DNA from: Aphelocoma coerulescens
Taxonomy: Eukaryota > Chordata > Aves > Passeriformes > Corvidae
Direction of reading: 5' to 3'
DNA: 64,000 nucleotides
Assembly (NCBI RefSeq): GCF_041296385.1
Contig: NC_091034.1
Location: 2,058,807 to 2,122,806 of the forward strand
The position numbers and the translations under genes are program-made. The notes under the pieces are model-generated. The model searched no databases, was not told the origin of the DNA, and saw only the letters and a list, made by a program, of their open reading frames with translations. Shown one piece after another: positions 50,301 through 62,048 of the stretch. Position 1 is the stretch's first letter. Each line of letters starts with the position of its first letter.

Positions 50301-53096
50301 TATCTGATCTAAACCTCTCTTGGTACAACTTGAGGCCTTTTCCTCTTGTCCTGCGTCCTGGCAAAGCTGAATGAGGCCCCATTCTTTTGTGGCAGCAGCA
50401 CTTGGTTTTCTCAGCTGGCCTGAGCTTGGTGTTTGAGCTGGAGTGAGAGCACTGCTTCTGCCCCTGCTCTGGGGCTATTTGTGCAGCTGTGTGACCAGAT
50501 AAGAGAAGCACTGATGTCTTCCAGTGGACAGTGGGCTCCTTCATTATGAACTTGCCCCAATGGTAGCGAAGAAAATTTTGGAGCAGTGGGAGAATTCACC
50601 AGCTCCATGACAGCAGTGCAGTGTCTCCTTGAGGTTCATTGGAAATGATAAACCAGAGCATAATATAATCCAGAGTCATTGATTTCTACCTCATAGGCTG
50701 CTAATTGTTGTGACAAGCACGTTGTTAATAATTTACAATCGCATCCCATCCTGTCATTCGTGTGGATTTGAAAATCGCAGTCTTAACAAGCTGGAGCTTC
50801 CCTCCAGCAATGGGCCTGTCGAGTGCTGAGGAGAAAAACCTTTGGAGTTACTTTTGTAATATGCAATGGAGAGACCAGATAATGAGGATCTATTACAGAT
50901 CAGTTTCCACTAGAAGTATTCAGATGAAACCCACTTTACAATGTGTCATGCCGTGGCTTTGATCCTGGTGCTAAGCAGAACTTATTCCTTTTTGGGGTTT
51001 GACACACAGCAAAGGGAAAGTGGAACCGGAACGTTCCTTTGATTTGTGGTTGCGATTTTGAAACCGTGCATCTCCTTCTCCTGAATTGTTAGGGTCCAAG
51101 GGTTGGTGTGGTCCTGCTGGGGTGGTCTGGGAAATTTGGGCCACATTCTAAAATCCAAAAATACATTAGAACATAAAAGGACCTGAGCAGGGGCACAAAT
51201 CCAGCACAGTGATGGAAGCAATGGAAGGGCTGCACAGTACCAGGAGTTATGCCATGACCAGGTACCCTTTTGACTTATGCTCCTTACAACATTTCTGAGG
51301 TGCACTTCACACCTCCCTGGGTGAAAGGAGCAGTCAGAGCAGCTTCAGGTGCTCATGTGTCAGAGGGGACCAGGCACAGTTGATGCCCCTGAAGACAACA
51401 TCAAGCTGGATAGAGCCACACCTTGTCTGCAGGGAGAGTGGCTGGGCAGGGATGTGGCCGCTGGCCACTTTGGGTTGTTTATCTGCTTCTTTCCAGGTTT
51501 CAGTATAATTCAGTTTTGAGGGGCCCTCATTTCCATATTGGCTTGCTTCAGCTTATGCTGTATCCCATCCTGAGGTCCTGCAAGTTGCAGACATGCTATT
51601 TTGATTTTAGGTCCTAATTTTAGGGCATTTATTCCAGTCTGGAATAATGCAAGGGTTACAGAGATTAACCAAAATACCACGTGTGATATCAGCACACTCT
51701 TTTTGGCCATTACATTTTATAATTCCTCAGTCAAGTATTAGCAGGTTTGTTTCTGAGAAAGGTTAAAGTTCTTAGTCCTGCGAGCTCCTTCTCCCTTAAC
51801 ATATGAATTCCTCAATTCTGAAGGTAGCAGCAGATTAACACTCCTCTGACAGCAAGTGCCAAGCTATTAATAGCCCAGGAATCCCGGATCAGGAACCACA
51901 CTGACAGCTAAATTTAGCTCAGCAATCAAGGTCTTTCTATTCAAAGCAAAGAGATTTGACCCTCAACTCTACATCTCAGAAAAATGAGAGCACTCGGGAC
52001 TGGAGTACAAAACAGTGTTGTGCAATTGGAGCCTGATTTCATGGTACCGAGGAGAAAGGAGTCTGTGTTCACCTGAAAGGAATCTGTGGTCACCTGAAAG
52101 GAATCTCTGGTCACCTTGCAGGGGAATAAAACCTCCTCATCTCAGCCCTTGTCCTCGCAGGTGTCCTGGACAAGAGTTCCCTTTGAGCACTCCATGAAGT
52201 TGCTGACACCCTGCTTCCAAGGGCCCTGCCTGATCCCTGTGAAGTGCACGGTGCGGGGTCCAGACTGGGGAGCAGCAACCCAGCAGCCTTGTTTTATTCC
52301 TGGAATATGATCTGCTCTCTCTGTGGGGTCTTTCCAGGGTCACAGAGGCCCAGGGACACGCAGGGAGCTGCCTCACCTGAGAGCTGACTGGCCATTCTGC
52401 GCAGGGTGACCGGGGATGGCTTCAGTGGCATCGAGCCTTTTTCCAAAAAAACCAGCCCGTCCGCTGTGTATCTCTGCTCTGAGTCCTTGAGCCTCCCCAG
52501 AGGGTTCTTAATAACAAAGTTCTGGGCATAACGCTCCAATGGGTCATCAAGGGACGTGACTTTTCCTTCCTCCCACATCTTGTACAACATAATGGTGGGG
52601 AAGATCTTGGAGACGCTGGCAATTCTGTTGGGGAAGAAACATTTGGAGAAATTTAGCATTAAGAAGCCCATGAATCAAGGAGAAAGAAGGTCAGCACATG
52701 AGATCACCGTGGTTTTACGTGCGACACCTTTGCTCGTTCCAGAGGGAATGCCTAAAATACAGGTAGGAAGTTTGAATTAATATGCTTAAATTTGAATCTT
52801 TATAGACTGCAGCATAACCTCTGTCTGTCCCCGGCAGTGCAGTGGGCTGCAGATCTCTTTCTATTCACTTGACATTCATAAAATGGCGTAAATTGCAAAT
52901 TACTGCTTAGTAAATACCATAAAAACTCTCAAGTAGTTTATTGGAATTTTAAAGGTTAAAATCACAGAATCGCTTAGGTTGGAAAAGACCTTTAAGATCA
53001 TCGAGTTGGACCATTTACCCAGCACTGCTGGGCCCACACCAGACTGTCCCTAAATGCCAGATAGCCACAGTTTTTGGGTCTATCCAGGCCGTCCCT

Positions 53097-53147
<51 letters not shown>

Positions 53148-56100
53148 GAGCCCACCCAGGGACGTGGAACTAGCCCATGGCAGGGGGTTGGAACAAGACC
53201 TTGAATGTCCCTTCCAACCCAAATCATTCAATGATTCTGGAAGGAAAATAGCAGGAGGTCATTTTACCATTATACAGATGGGGAAGAACAGATAATCACA
53301 GCTGCCGAAACTTTCCAAAATTGTTCATTATGAGGACACAATTTTATAGTCAGAGTGCAGCCCGTGTTTCTCAGATAACACAGTTACAGTTCACTGAAAG
53401 TTGGTCTTTAGAGAAAGGAAGCATTTCCTTCATCTCTTTTTTTTTTGGTTTTTAGCTCACATTAAGAGCTTGATTCTGTCTTAACCTAAAATATAACGAC
53501 CAATATGACTTTGACTTCACTGGGACGATGAATAAGTTTGTGGGTCTACTTTATGTGTTCAGTAGATATTCACCCCAAACATCAGTTTTTCCTAAACTGA
53601 TGTCTATTATTATTTTTGTAAATCCGGTGGCACTGTCTCCTCTCTGTTCTCCAAATCTGTGCCATCTCTTGGTCTTCAGGTTTGTGCCCTGGACGTGAAG
53701 CCATTCCCGTGTAAGGAGCAGTATGTTTCAGGTTCTTTAGGGTCATTGCCATTCCAATTAAAAATATTGTCAGAATTAAATGAAAAAATACATAAATAAA
53801 TCCAAAGCGTCTCAGTAAGCCACCAGCATGTAATAATCTAGGAACTTGCTGTAGCATTGTCTCACAAAGTTCCAGCAAAAGCCAGCAGAGGTTCCTGCAT
53901 GGACCAGCAGTTTGTGACGACATCTCTGTTCCCAGATATCGGCTCTCCATAGGGGTATCCGCCCTTTCCTGGCTCTCACAGCCGTGCCAGGTGTCTCACC
54001 TGTAGATGGTGTATTCGTTGGGCAGCCCTGAGGTGGGGTCGGAGCCGTTCTTCTTCCCGAAGTTGCCCGTCCAGAGCACGGTGTCGTTGTAGATGACGAT
54101 GGCCGACATGGCTGGCAGGCCGGAGTTGTGCATCTTCTGCCGCAGCATCAGATCCACCTGGGAAAGGAAGGGAGATCATGAGCATCCAAAAGAAGAGTCT
54201 TATAATGCTTCCAGTCTGTACTGGGCAGTAGAAAGCCCAGACCATCAGCCCTTGTTACTCCCAAGCACTCGAGAGTGATCCTGTGAGTGGTGTTTTGGCA
54301 AAAAGAAGTATTTTAAATGTTTATCTGTTTCTTAGAATTGCTTCTGTTGAGTTATCCTGTGTCCTTTTTCAGTCTACATGTCCACTGTGTGCTCATGCTT
54401 GTAATATTTATGATTAAAACCAAACACCAACGCGTAATAACTGTAATTTCTTCTTTTTTAATTTGTATTCTGCACATCTGTTCTTTGCACTGGTATTTTA
54501 GGGCTAAAGATGTATGAGAGAAAGACTTTTCAGATATCCCACGACATTTCTAATGCCATGAAACACCCTGGAGCTTGGGCTCCTGTTTAAACCACAACCT
54601 GAGGAACAGCTCTGAGTAACTGAAGGGCTGTGATTGCTCCTGGCTCCCTGCTGTGCCAGGGCTGTGCAGAACCCCTCATCCAGCTGTGTCCCACCCACCT
54701 CTGCAAGCAGAATGAATCAATCTCGCCCTTTTGTGACTTTTTCAAAGCTCTGTCCTCATCTTGCACATATCATTTGCATTTTCAGGCACCCGTTTTGTTT
54801 TGCACACTGTGGTTAAGACATAAGAAATGCTCTTCCAGACCCAGCACTTGAGACAAGAGAAGCCAAGCTGAGCCATGTCCTTGGAATCTCTTCACTGGAT
54901 GGCCAGGGGAAGGGCACTGAGAGCCACAAGTGGAAACATCCAGCTTGTGTCCAGCCGTTCTGTTGGAGTCCTTTGCCCTCCCTCGCCATGGACCAGTGGC
55001 CCATCTGGTACATCTGTAGATGTGTACATCTGGTGCACCAGCACCTCCTGAGAAGGGTCTGGGCTCACAGAGACCATGGAAAAGGACTTTGGACAAGAGC
55101 CTGGAGTGCCAGGACAAGAGGGAATGGCTTCCCATTGCCAGAGGGCAGGGTTAGATGGGATATTGGGAAGGAATTCTCCTCTGTGAGGGTGGGGAGGCCC
55201 TGGCACAGGGTGCCCAGAGAACCTGTGGCTGCTCCTGGATCCCTGGCAGTGTTCAAGGCCAGGTTGGACAGGGCTTGGAGCAATCTGGGCTAGTGGAAGG
55301 TGTTCCTGCCCATGGCAGGGGTGGGACTGGATGAGCTTTAACATCCTTTTCCAACCCATGTGGCTCTAAGATTCATTCCAACAATCATGGTCCTCCTTTT
55401 CTCAGAGAGAGTCTGTCCTTTACACCTGCCTGGACCTGCAGGAAATTGACAGAAATAAGAGATGCTCTTCAAGATTCCAGGTACAGGCAGAAACTTTGTA
55501 AAAGTGGATGTGAAGTGATGAGAATTGAAATTCAGTGTGGATAAAGCCATGTGTGTGCAGGGAAACTGCCCAAAGCTGGTCCTGAGCTCTCAGGAAGAAG
55601 ACCCCAGGGCTGAGGTGGATGTTCCTATGGAAACATTTGCTCAATGCCTTAAGGCAGAAAAAAAGGCAAATAAAATAGGAGGGATTATTAGAGAAGTAAC
55701 ATAAAATATATTTTTTTCACTGTATGAATCCCTGATGCATTTGCATGTTGAATATTGTTCACAGTGCTGATTGCCTTCTACTTGTGAGAAGGAGACAAGT
55801 GAGAGAGAGAGCAGGTGATAGGGGCCTAAAAATCGGGAATGTCCTGTCAGAGAACGACTGTCCTTATGGTCCAGACAGTCAGGGCATGTTGCAGTATTTC
55901 CTTAGAGCACATGGAGCCTGCCAGAAGTTCAGGCAGTGCTAAATGTCAGGTCCACCTCATACTGAGGATATACTGACAGTGAATCGCACCCTCTTTCATT
56001 CAACTTCCGGTCTTCTTCCCCTTCCCCTTCCCCTTCCCCTTCCCCTTCCCCTTCCCCTTCCCCTTTCCCCTTTCCTCTTTCCTCTTTCCCCTTCCCCTCC

Positions 56101-59068
56101 ACTTCCTTCTCAGGAGTTACATACAAACATTTTTTTAATTTTTAAACTGAGGCTTGGGGAAAGCCAGCAAAGCAAGAAAATCAGGATTGGCACTGGCTGA
56201 TGAATTGGAACAAGGGAGAACCTGAGCCAGGTACTCTCCAGGACATGAAGGCTGCCTCATAATGCACCAGGTGCCAAGAGCCACCATTTCGTGCTGGTGG
56301 AAACTCACCAGGCCTTCTGATGGACAAGTGATGATGTTTGTCCATCCCAGCTCACTCTCTGGGCAAGAGAGCTGCTCACTGACCTGTTCACTGAAGGAGT
56401 TTTACACATCCATTTCTAGGTTCACGCGTTCTCCCCCTCCTCAGTTCCCCACCTCCTTCCCCAGGGATGTTCAGGGACAAAATCCACCATCTCCCCTGTA
56501 CCCCTGGAGAAAAGCAGCCAAGAGCTGTGTGTCCCTCTGGTCCCTCCTCCCCACAGACCTTCTCCAACGCTTCCTTCAGGATGGGGAGGGGGTGGTCCAG
56601 CGGGACTGGCTCAGGATAGCGGGGACACATCTGCACAGCTTCTGACCTCACCTCCATCACAGACGGACCTGGAAAACAGTTTAGGGTGACACAGGGGCCT
56701 TCAACAGACACGTGGACAAGCTTTAACCTCACCCAGCAGCCACCACAAGCTTTCTTGCTTGCGTTGGCCTAAGGGACGCTTCTGCACAGGGAAGGGACAA
56801 CCCCAAATTATTTCTGTCTCGTGTAAAACAGCAGCACCGTGCCCTGTTATTGCTTATTCCAACGTGGGATGGACATGGGATGGACATAGGATATACTTCA
56901 ACTAACTCGGCTGATGCCTTTTCCTGGTCTTAAAATCAAGAGTCAGACACGGTTAGAAGGGAAAAAGGGATTTTACCTTGGTATTTATTTTAAGGATCCT
57001 TAGGTGCACACGCCCAGGTCGAATGCACCGAAATGCACCCCGCAATGCCCACCCCCAAAAGATCTGGTATAACATTATAGGTGTTACTAATTAGCAGATC
57101 TATCAAAGATTCCCCAATGAGAGGCTCGAGTGAGCCCCTCTCCCCACGGAACCTTCCCCTGGATGGTTCTATCTTGGTTTACAGAATGTGTTCTGGAGGG
57201 GACCTTGGGGTCTGGGACACACTGATCCCTAACTACGAAGCCTCCAAAATGTTGAGTCTCTCAGCTGAACAAACAAGTCCAAGAATGTAGGCAAAAAGCA
57301 CTGAGAATACAGAAGTTGTAAAAAAGGTATAACAGGGTATAAGGTATAAAAGAAAAGGCAAAAAATCTTCATGGTGTCAACCTGGGAGAGTAAAGAACTG
57401 GGGCTGCAGAAGACTCTGGGGTGCCTGGCAGTGGGTTTAGCCCCCCCTGGAAGGGCCTGCCTGTGTCTAGAAGAACGTCTGAGCTGGAGTTTGAGAGAAC
57501 AGTGAGCAAGAGTCATCCCTTGTGTATCATCACCTCAGAAGTGGGGGCACGAGTGACCTGTGAGTGCCACCTGAAATCCAGCACCAACAACACTTGGTAG
57601 GCCCCACACCTACTCTATTAGTTGCCTCCTGAATCAGCTGCATCCTGCATATCCCACAGACAGCTTCAATTTTTGTGGCCAGAAAAGATCTTTAAACTCA
57701 GGGAGAGATGGGAACTCCCTTACTTGGAGGCACTATTTTCCCAGCTGATCCCAAGGTGTTCATAAATACAGCTACCCTGTACAGCTGGGAACAAAATGCC
57801 ATCTTCTTGCTTACCAGGGGAACATGAAGCATCAGAAATAGGCATGAGGAGAGAAATGGCACTAGGAAGTCATGGAGGTGGACAGAGCCTACAGGCAGCC
57901 TGGTACTCTGTGATAAAAATGTGTGGTTTGAAACCTTTTCAGATCTTGGTCTCTGAAATACCTCTGGCATCTTCATCGTGGATTTTATGCCACCTTTCAG
58001 CTACTTAAAGCTCTGACGCATTGACACTGTGGATATTTAATCCTTGTGCATTCAGTGCCTTGAGTGGATTGGTTGAGTTTCCTATAATCAACAGAGGAGG
58101 CCACGGAGCTGCTCCAAGGGCTGGAGCCCCTCTGGAGCCAGGCTGGGAGAGCTGGGGGTGTTCACCTGGAGAAGAGAAGGCCCCAGGGAGAGCTCAGAGC
58201 CCCTTGCAGGGCCTAAAGGGGCTCCAGGAGAGCTGGAGAGGGACTGGGGACAAGGCATGGAGGGACAGGACACAGGGAATGGCTTCCCACTGCCAGAGGG
58301 CAGGGATGGATGGGATACTGGGAAGGAATTGTTCCCTGGGAGGGTGGGGAGGCCCTGGCACAGGGTGCCCAGAGCAGCTGTGGCTGCCCCTGGATCCCTG
58401 GCAGTGCCCAAGGCCAGGTTGGACGGGGCTTGGAGAAGCCTGGGACAGTGGAAGGTGTCCCTGCCCATGGCAAGGGTAGGATGAGATGGGCTTTAAGGCC
58501 CCTCCAGCACAAATCATTCTGTGATTCTGTGGTTCCATGAATTCTAATGTGAATTGGCTTAAGCCAATGCAAAGATTTGGGGAATAGGAAAGGGAGCAAA
58601 CCCTGAAGCTGAAGCACATGGTAAGGTATGAAACAAAGCCGGTTCTGAACTGGAGTAACTTTTACAACAGAAAAAAACCAAGATAAAGAATCTAAAATAA
58701 AATGCCGCCTTAGCAGTTAACCACGGCTCAGCCAGGACTGATGGAGCTTCTCTGGACACCAGCAGAGTGACATGGTACCTCCATCAACCCAGCCTTCACC
58801 TCCTCTGTGGCCTTGCACGAGAAAGGAGGAGAAAACTTTATTGCTCTCTGGGCAAATCTGTGTTTGGGGAAGTGCTCTTTGGGGAGAAATGGGAAGAAAG
58901 CTTTTCTTAGTCTTCCAAATCCCTGTGCCACACCATGACCAAGGTTAAAACCTACTACTCACTGGGCTCCACCTTGGGGAGGCTGTACTGCCACAGGAAG
59001 CAGCCGGTCATGGCCACAGACAGCAGGAAGAGGAAGACAACCAAGACGTGGATCCACTTCACCTCCAT
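46369..59068 (-). CDS. LACTBL1: LACTBL1: beta-lactamase-like serine hydrolase, six coding exons
   Basis: The coding exons, in order, are 59068-58963, 56668-56559, 54157-54000, 52624-52377, 49283-49178 and 47347-46369. They sum to 1707 nt (568 codons plus stop), with matching phases and GT-AG ends at all five introns. The start ATG sits in a strong Kozak context (GCTGCCATGG). Residues about 5-26 form a hydrophobic anchor, so the protein is probably a single-pass membrane or signal-anchor protein. The hydrolase domain carries S128-V-S-K131 (nucleophile and general base), Y246-S-N248 and K385-D-G387, corresponding to the S-x-x-K, Y-x-N and K-T-G motifs of class C beta-lactamases, penicillin-binding proteins and LACTB. 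The substrate in vertebrates is not known to me. Length and architecture fit LACTBL1; the alternative is another LACTB-family paralogue. Intron 4 contains an antisense tRNA-Asn sequence. Confidence 0.9.
47348..49177 (-). other. LACTBL1 intron 5, with CR1 copy
   Basis: Non-coding, AT-rich. It contains a plus-strand CR1 3' fragment at 48608-48762 (ending TGGGATTCTATGATTCCATG). Confidence 0.8.
48608..48762 (+). mobile_element. CR1 LINE 3' fragment in LACTBL1 intron 5
   Basis: Direct CR1 end, antisense to the host gene. Confidence 0.8.
49178..49283 (-). CDS. LACTBL1: LACTBL1 coding exon 5
   Basis: 106 nt between an acceptor (GGCACAG) and a donor (CAG|GTCAGA). It completes G208 from exon 4 and supplies two bases of R243. 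It encodes the helical stretch between the nucleophile motif and the Y-x-N motif. Confidence 0.9.
50100..50365 (-). mobile_element. CR1 LINE 3' fragment in the intron between exons 4 and 5
   Basis: Reversed CR1 with AAGGTTGGGAAAGCCCTCCA and the GTGCCACATCCC and GCCCTGGGCAGCC blocks. Confidence 0.8.
52062..52116. repeat. Short tandem repeat, about 21-bp unit, three copies
   Basis: Three copies of a GAATCTGTGGTCACCTGAAA-like unit, about 260 bases from the exon 4 donor. Confidence 0.7.
52377..52624 (-). CDS. LACTBL1: LACTBL1 coding exon 4, with the S-x-x-K motif
   Basis: 248 nt between acceptor TTCCCCAACAG and donor CAG|GTGAGG. It opens with I-A-S-V-S-K, the catalytic serine and lysine, followed by the P-T-I-M-L helix typical of the family. 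Confidence 0.92.
52960..53062 (-). mobile_element. CR1 LINE 3' end in the intron before exon 4
   Basis: Reversed CR1 tip (CGCTTAGGTTGGAAAAGACC) truncated about 30 bases before the tRNA sequence. Confidence 0.75.
53091..53164 (+). tRNA. tRNA-Asn (GTT), complete cloverleaf, possibly a SINE head
   Basis: 74 bases fold as a full cloverleaf: acceptor GTCCCTG pairs with CAGGGAC, D arm GCGC/GCGC, anticodon loop CTGTTAA with GTT at 53125-53127, and T loop TTCGAGC. Box A and box B internal promoter words are intact. It matches vertebrate tRNA-Asn-GTT almost base for base. It lies antisense in LACTBL1 intron 4. There is no T-run terminator within about 100 bases, and a CR1 3' tail follows immediately, so it may be the head of a tRNA-derived SINE rather than a stand-alone gene. 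Confidence 0.85.
53091..53245 (+). mobile_element. Composite: tRNA-Asn head joined to a CR1 3' tail (SINE-like)
   Basis: Directly after the tRNA come CCCATGGCAGGGGGTTGG, CCCTTCCAACCCAAATC and ATTCAATGATTCTGG, the last 75 or so bases of a CR1 element in the same orientation. Known songbird SINEs have a tRNA head plus a CR1 tail and are moved by the CR1 machinery. A chance neighbourhood of a tRNA and a truncated CR1 is the alternative. Confidence 0.5.
54000..54157 (-). CDS. LACTBL1: LACTBL1 coding exon 3
   Basis: 158 nt between acceptor TTTCCCAG and donor CAG|GTGAGA. It encodes residues 73-124 plus part of R125: the first helix and beta-strands of the hydrolase fold (M-S-A-I-V-I-Y region). Confidence 0.92.
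55105..55385 (+). mobile_element. CR1 LINE 3' fragment in LACTBL1 intron 2
   Basis: Direct CR1 3' UTR from GGAATGGCTTCCCATTGCC to a diverged terminus (CTAAGATTCATTCC). Confidence 0.8.
56017..56096. repeat. (CTTCCC)n microsatellite
   Basis: About eight pure 6-bp units, then CCCTTT variants; a pyrimidine-only strand. Confidence 0.9.
56559..56668 (-). CDS. LACTBL1: LACTBL1 coding exon 2
   Basis: 110 nt encoding residues 36-72, a linker rich in Pro and charged residues between membrane anchor and hydrolase domain. The donor, AAG|GTCTGT, is weaker than consensus, but the phase fits exon 3 exactly. Confidence 0.85.
56914..57379 (-). mobile_element. LTR-like repeat, left copy of an inverted pair
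   Basis: The reverse complement of this stretch matches 63541-64000 closely along its whole length. On the minus strand it starts TGACACCATG and carries AATAAA near 56990. It probably continues left of 56914, but the partner copy is cut by the window edge, so the true end cannot be seen. It lies in LACTBL1 intron 1. Confidence 0.75.
58090..58545 (+). mobile_element. CR1 LINE 3' fragment, best preserved copy
   Basis: All CR1 3' UTR blocks are present, ending CATTCTGTGATTCTGTGG. The 5' half is nearly identical to the broken copy at 5501-5768. Confidence 0.85.
58963..59068 (-). CDS. LACTBL1: LACTBL1 coding exon 1, with membrane anchor
   Basis: The ATG is at 59068-59066 and the donor is CCCA|GTGAGT. 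It encodes 35 residues plus one base, mostly a hydrophobic helix. The exon probably extends upstream to an acceptor after 59107 (CATTCCCAG); the frame there stays open, so an upstream start in an earlier exon is possible. Confidence 0.85.
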
Positions 59069-59214
59069 GGCAGCGAGTTTGAGGAAGCTTTGGCTGCTGG
59101 GTGCCTGCTGGGAATGGAAAAGAAATGGGCTCTGAGAGAGAAAACACCTGTGTGTGTCAGCTGTGAGAGAGGCCCCTGTGCTGGAGAATAAAGCTGCTGC
59201 AGGGACAGGACTCA

Positions 59215-59312
59215 CCTGCTCTGGTGGAAGTGTCCCTGCCCATGGCAGGGGTGGAATGGGATGGGCTTTAAGGTCTCTTCAACCCAAACTATTCTGGGAT
59301 TCTGGGATAATT
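59215..59312 (+). mobile_element. CR1 LINE 3' end upstream of LACTBL1 exon 1
   Basis: A direct CR1 tip ending ATTCTGGGATTCTGGG, about 110 bases upstream of the exon's probable acceptor. Confidence 0.8.
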
Positions 59313-61610
59313 TCAGTACCATTGCTGCACCAGGGTAGGGTAGACCAGCCCATGTTGGGGTAACTGGAAGCAGAAATGCCTTCCTGGCTTTCAATGAGCT
59401 CTGTGAGCCATAACTCTCCTCTCCTCGGTGTTTCTTGTGGAACATCAACCACTCCTTTTGTCTTCTCCCCTCCCTGCAGGTGAAGCTCATCATCCCAGCC
59501 TGGCAGGAGTCTCAGTTACAGCTCTCACTTCCTCCCTTCTCAACCACCATGACTTATTCCTGGATATCTTTCCAGCCCCTTTTTCCAGAGTCCAGCATCT
59601 GTTCATGGCAGCCACCAGCCAGACCATCTGAGCAGATCCAGCTTTTCTAGATGAATGATGGAATTATTCACTCTGTGCTGCCCTTACCCTTCTCTGTTGT
59701 GCCTGCAAATCCCATTCTATCACGTACCATCTGTAAGCTTGGCATTTACAGATGCCATGTTTTGGGAAACTGGCTGATATTTGAGTGTGTGCAGCTCTCA
59801 CAACACTGGAGACCATCCAGGTTGGTGAGAGAACCAGATCAATGTTGAAGAAAAACAAGGAACAGATGACAAATGAGGAGGTGCCTGAGCCTGAGCTGTG
59901 CTCCTTCACTGCCTGCAGGAGGTCAGGAGGGTGCTTTTGAAAGTTTGGCAATTAATGTTATAAAACATATGGCCTGCCATTTGCATCCAATATGCTCCAC
60001 ATTCCTAAGCTGTTTCAGGTTGTCTGGACTCACTTGTAGGATAGACAGATTGAAATATTCCCTTTAGATTTCCACACAGCCCTTTCCCCCCCCTGCTTTT
60101 GAGATATGGGATAGTTCATGCAAAAGCTTCTGCAAATCAACTGAGCCTTGTCACTCACAGCCAGGGAATCTGCAGAGCCTCTCCCAGACTCCCACATGAC
60201 TCTGTGGATCCAGCTGGGTTTCCCAGCCTTCACTGGAACTCTGGGTTGCAGTTCCACTTTCTGCATAATAGCAGAAATATATCACAATTTTTCCTGAAGC
60301 CCTTCAGCCTGGTCGGGCATTCCTACAGGAATTTCTGAAAGCAGCTTATATCAGGTTCTTCCCTAACAATTAAAATTCAAGGATGGTTTTAGACTGGGCA
60401 GGTGCCTGCAGACCCACTTGCAGCTGAGCCTGCCCGAGCACTCCAGGTCCATATTCCTGCCTGTGGTGTGTTTCTAAATACGGGAATGCCATCCTGACAT
60501 ATTTTTGTTTGGTTATACCAATCTCCCGCAGGGCCTTAGCAGGCAGGAGATCCCATCACTCAAGGAGAAGCCTGTGCTGAGATCTCTTTAATCCCCTTAT
60601 GCTGGCAGGGCTCAGTGTGAGCTCAAGGATGTCACCTGGGGCTGTTTTCCTGCAGCGAGGAGTGGGACAGGGCCCTCTGCCCTGGAGCGGTCATGGCATG
60701 ACTTTCTTGGATCTAGTCCCATCTTAACAACATTGACTCCTCCACCAATTTTCAGTTCCTCTGACCCTCCTTCTGCCTCTTTCTTTGCTTCACTGAGAAG
60801 CCCTGATTCGCGAGTCCCGAAGAACAAGGTGAGAGGACAAGTATTTTCTGGTGTATTCCTCATCTCCTGGACTCCACACTCCCTGGGCCACTAACTGAGC
60901 ACACAGATACCAACTTTGAGCTCATCTTTTAGTCCAAACTCATCCTTCAGTCCAAACTCCCCTTTATTTCTTGTGGATCATGAGTGCTCTGAATGGCTCT
61001 TTTTCGTTCTCTGCCCTGTGATGCAGTGGGAATGCAAAGAAACCCTGGCAATACTATGGACTAGAGACATGGATCTCTCCTCTATTAATGGGACACCAGA
61101 CACCCGAAAGTGTGAGAAATATTCATCCACCTGAGGAGATGCTCTACCCTCCAAACTACCTTCCAGGGAAATACCGCTTTCCCCCTGTACTGGGGAGGCT
61201 GTCAGGCAAGCAGATGGATAGATGCCTATAAACACTCACACAATTCCCACTCCAGGACCTGTCTGGTCTCACCTTCCTCTGGTTTCCCCTTCACTCCATG
61301 TCTCTGTGACCGTCACTGCTCACAGCACAGACACAGCAAGGCAGGGGGAGGGGGATGCTGAGCACTTAAACACATGCAAATGAATGCAAACACATGCAGG
61401 AATGAGTGCACACAGCTTCCCGTGGGGAGAGCTTAGCAGTAGGATACATTTTTTTCCCCTGAGCTTTGCAAAATTAGGATGGGGAGAGAAACTGGGGATT
61501 CCCCATGGACCACCCAGGTCACTGTCCTGCCCCACCAGGGTTGCTTGGTCAAGGAGCAGCTCAGCACGGATTAGGGAGAGCCAGAAAGACCCCCAGCCCC
61601 TCACGTACCA

Positions 61611-61800
61611 TCTCCAGGAGCTGCCTCAGTCCCAAAGGCTGTTGTCCTTCCTCCAGGTGTGTGGGCACCTCAACAGCCCCATCCTGGCCGGCCTCAGCCC
61701 TGGGCAGGGGGGAGCAGGAGCCCTCGGCATCTTCCAAAGGCAGCTCCGTGTCACGGGCAGGTGCTACTCTGTCACCGGCTGGAGCGGCCGGGTTTATCTC
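61611..61800 (-). other. Possible upstream exon of LACTBL1
   Basis: The minus strand is open for about 80 codons with a protein-like, acidic, Pro-rich composition and ends ATG|GTACGTGAG, a fair splice donor. If joined at 59107 the frame would run into exon 1 without a break. No acceptor or start codon is certain; it could equally be 5' untranslated exon or chance. Confidence 0.25.
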
Positions 61801-62042
61801 CCCAAAAGTCCTTCTCCAGCTTTATCTCCCCAGGAGTCCTGCTCTGGGTTTCCCCATCCATTTGGCCCATCCAGGCCTTCCACAGAGTGCTGCTGATCTC
61901 CCCCAGGAAAGGAGCTTAGAATGACAGGGACAGGATGGCATTTGCACAGGAAAGTGCCTGAGAGATTGGATGTTAATTCTTCCTAAAGCTTCTGTGCCAT
62001 GTGTGTGAATCACAGCTGAAACCAGGAGGGCTTCACCATCTA

Positions 62043-62048
62043 TTTATA
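62043..62048 (-). promoter_or_regulatory. Candidate TATA box upstream of LACTBL1
   Basis: The minus strand reads GCTATAAATAG, a near-perfect TATA box, about 430 bases upstream of the candidate donor at 61611. GATA-type words (AGATAA near 62160, TTATCT near 62298) lie further upstream. The link to LACTBL1 is inference. Confidence 0.3.

Noticed and set aside
53976..54245. 89-codon minus frame across LACTBL1 exon 3
   Set aside because: It is in the wrong frame; the spliced frame through 54157-54000 fits exons 2 and 4 and the family motifs.
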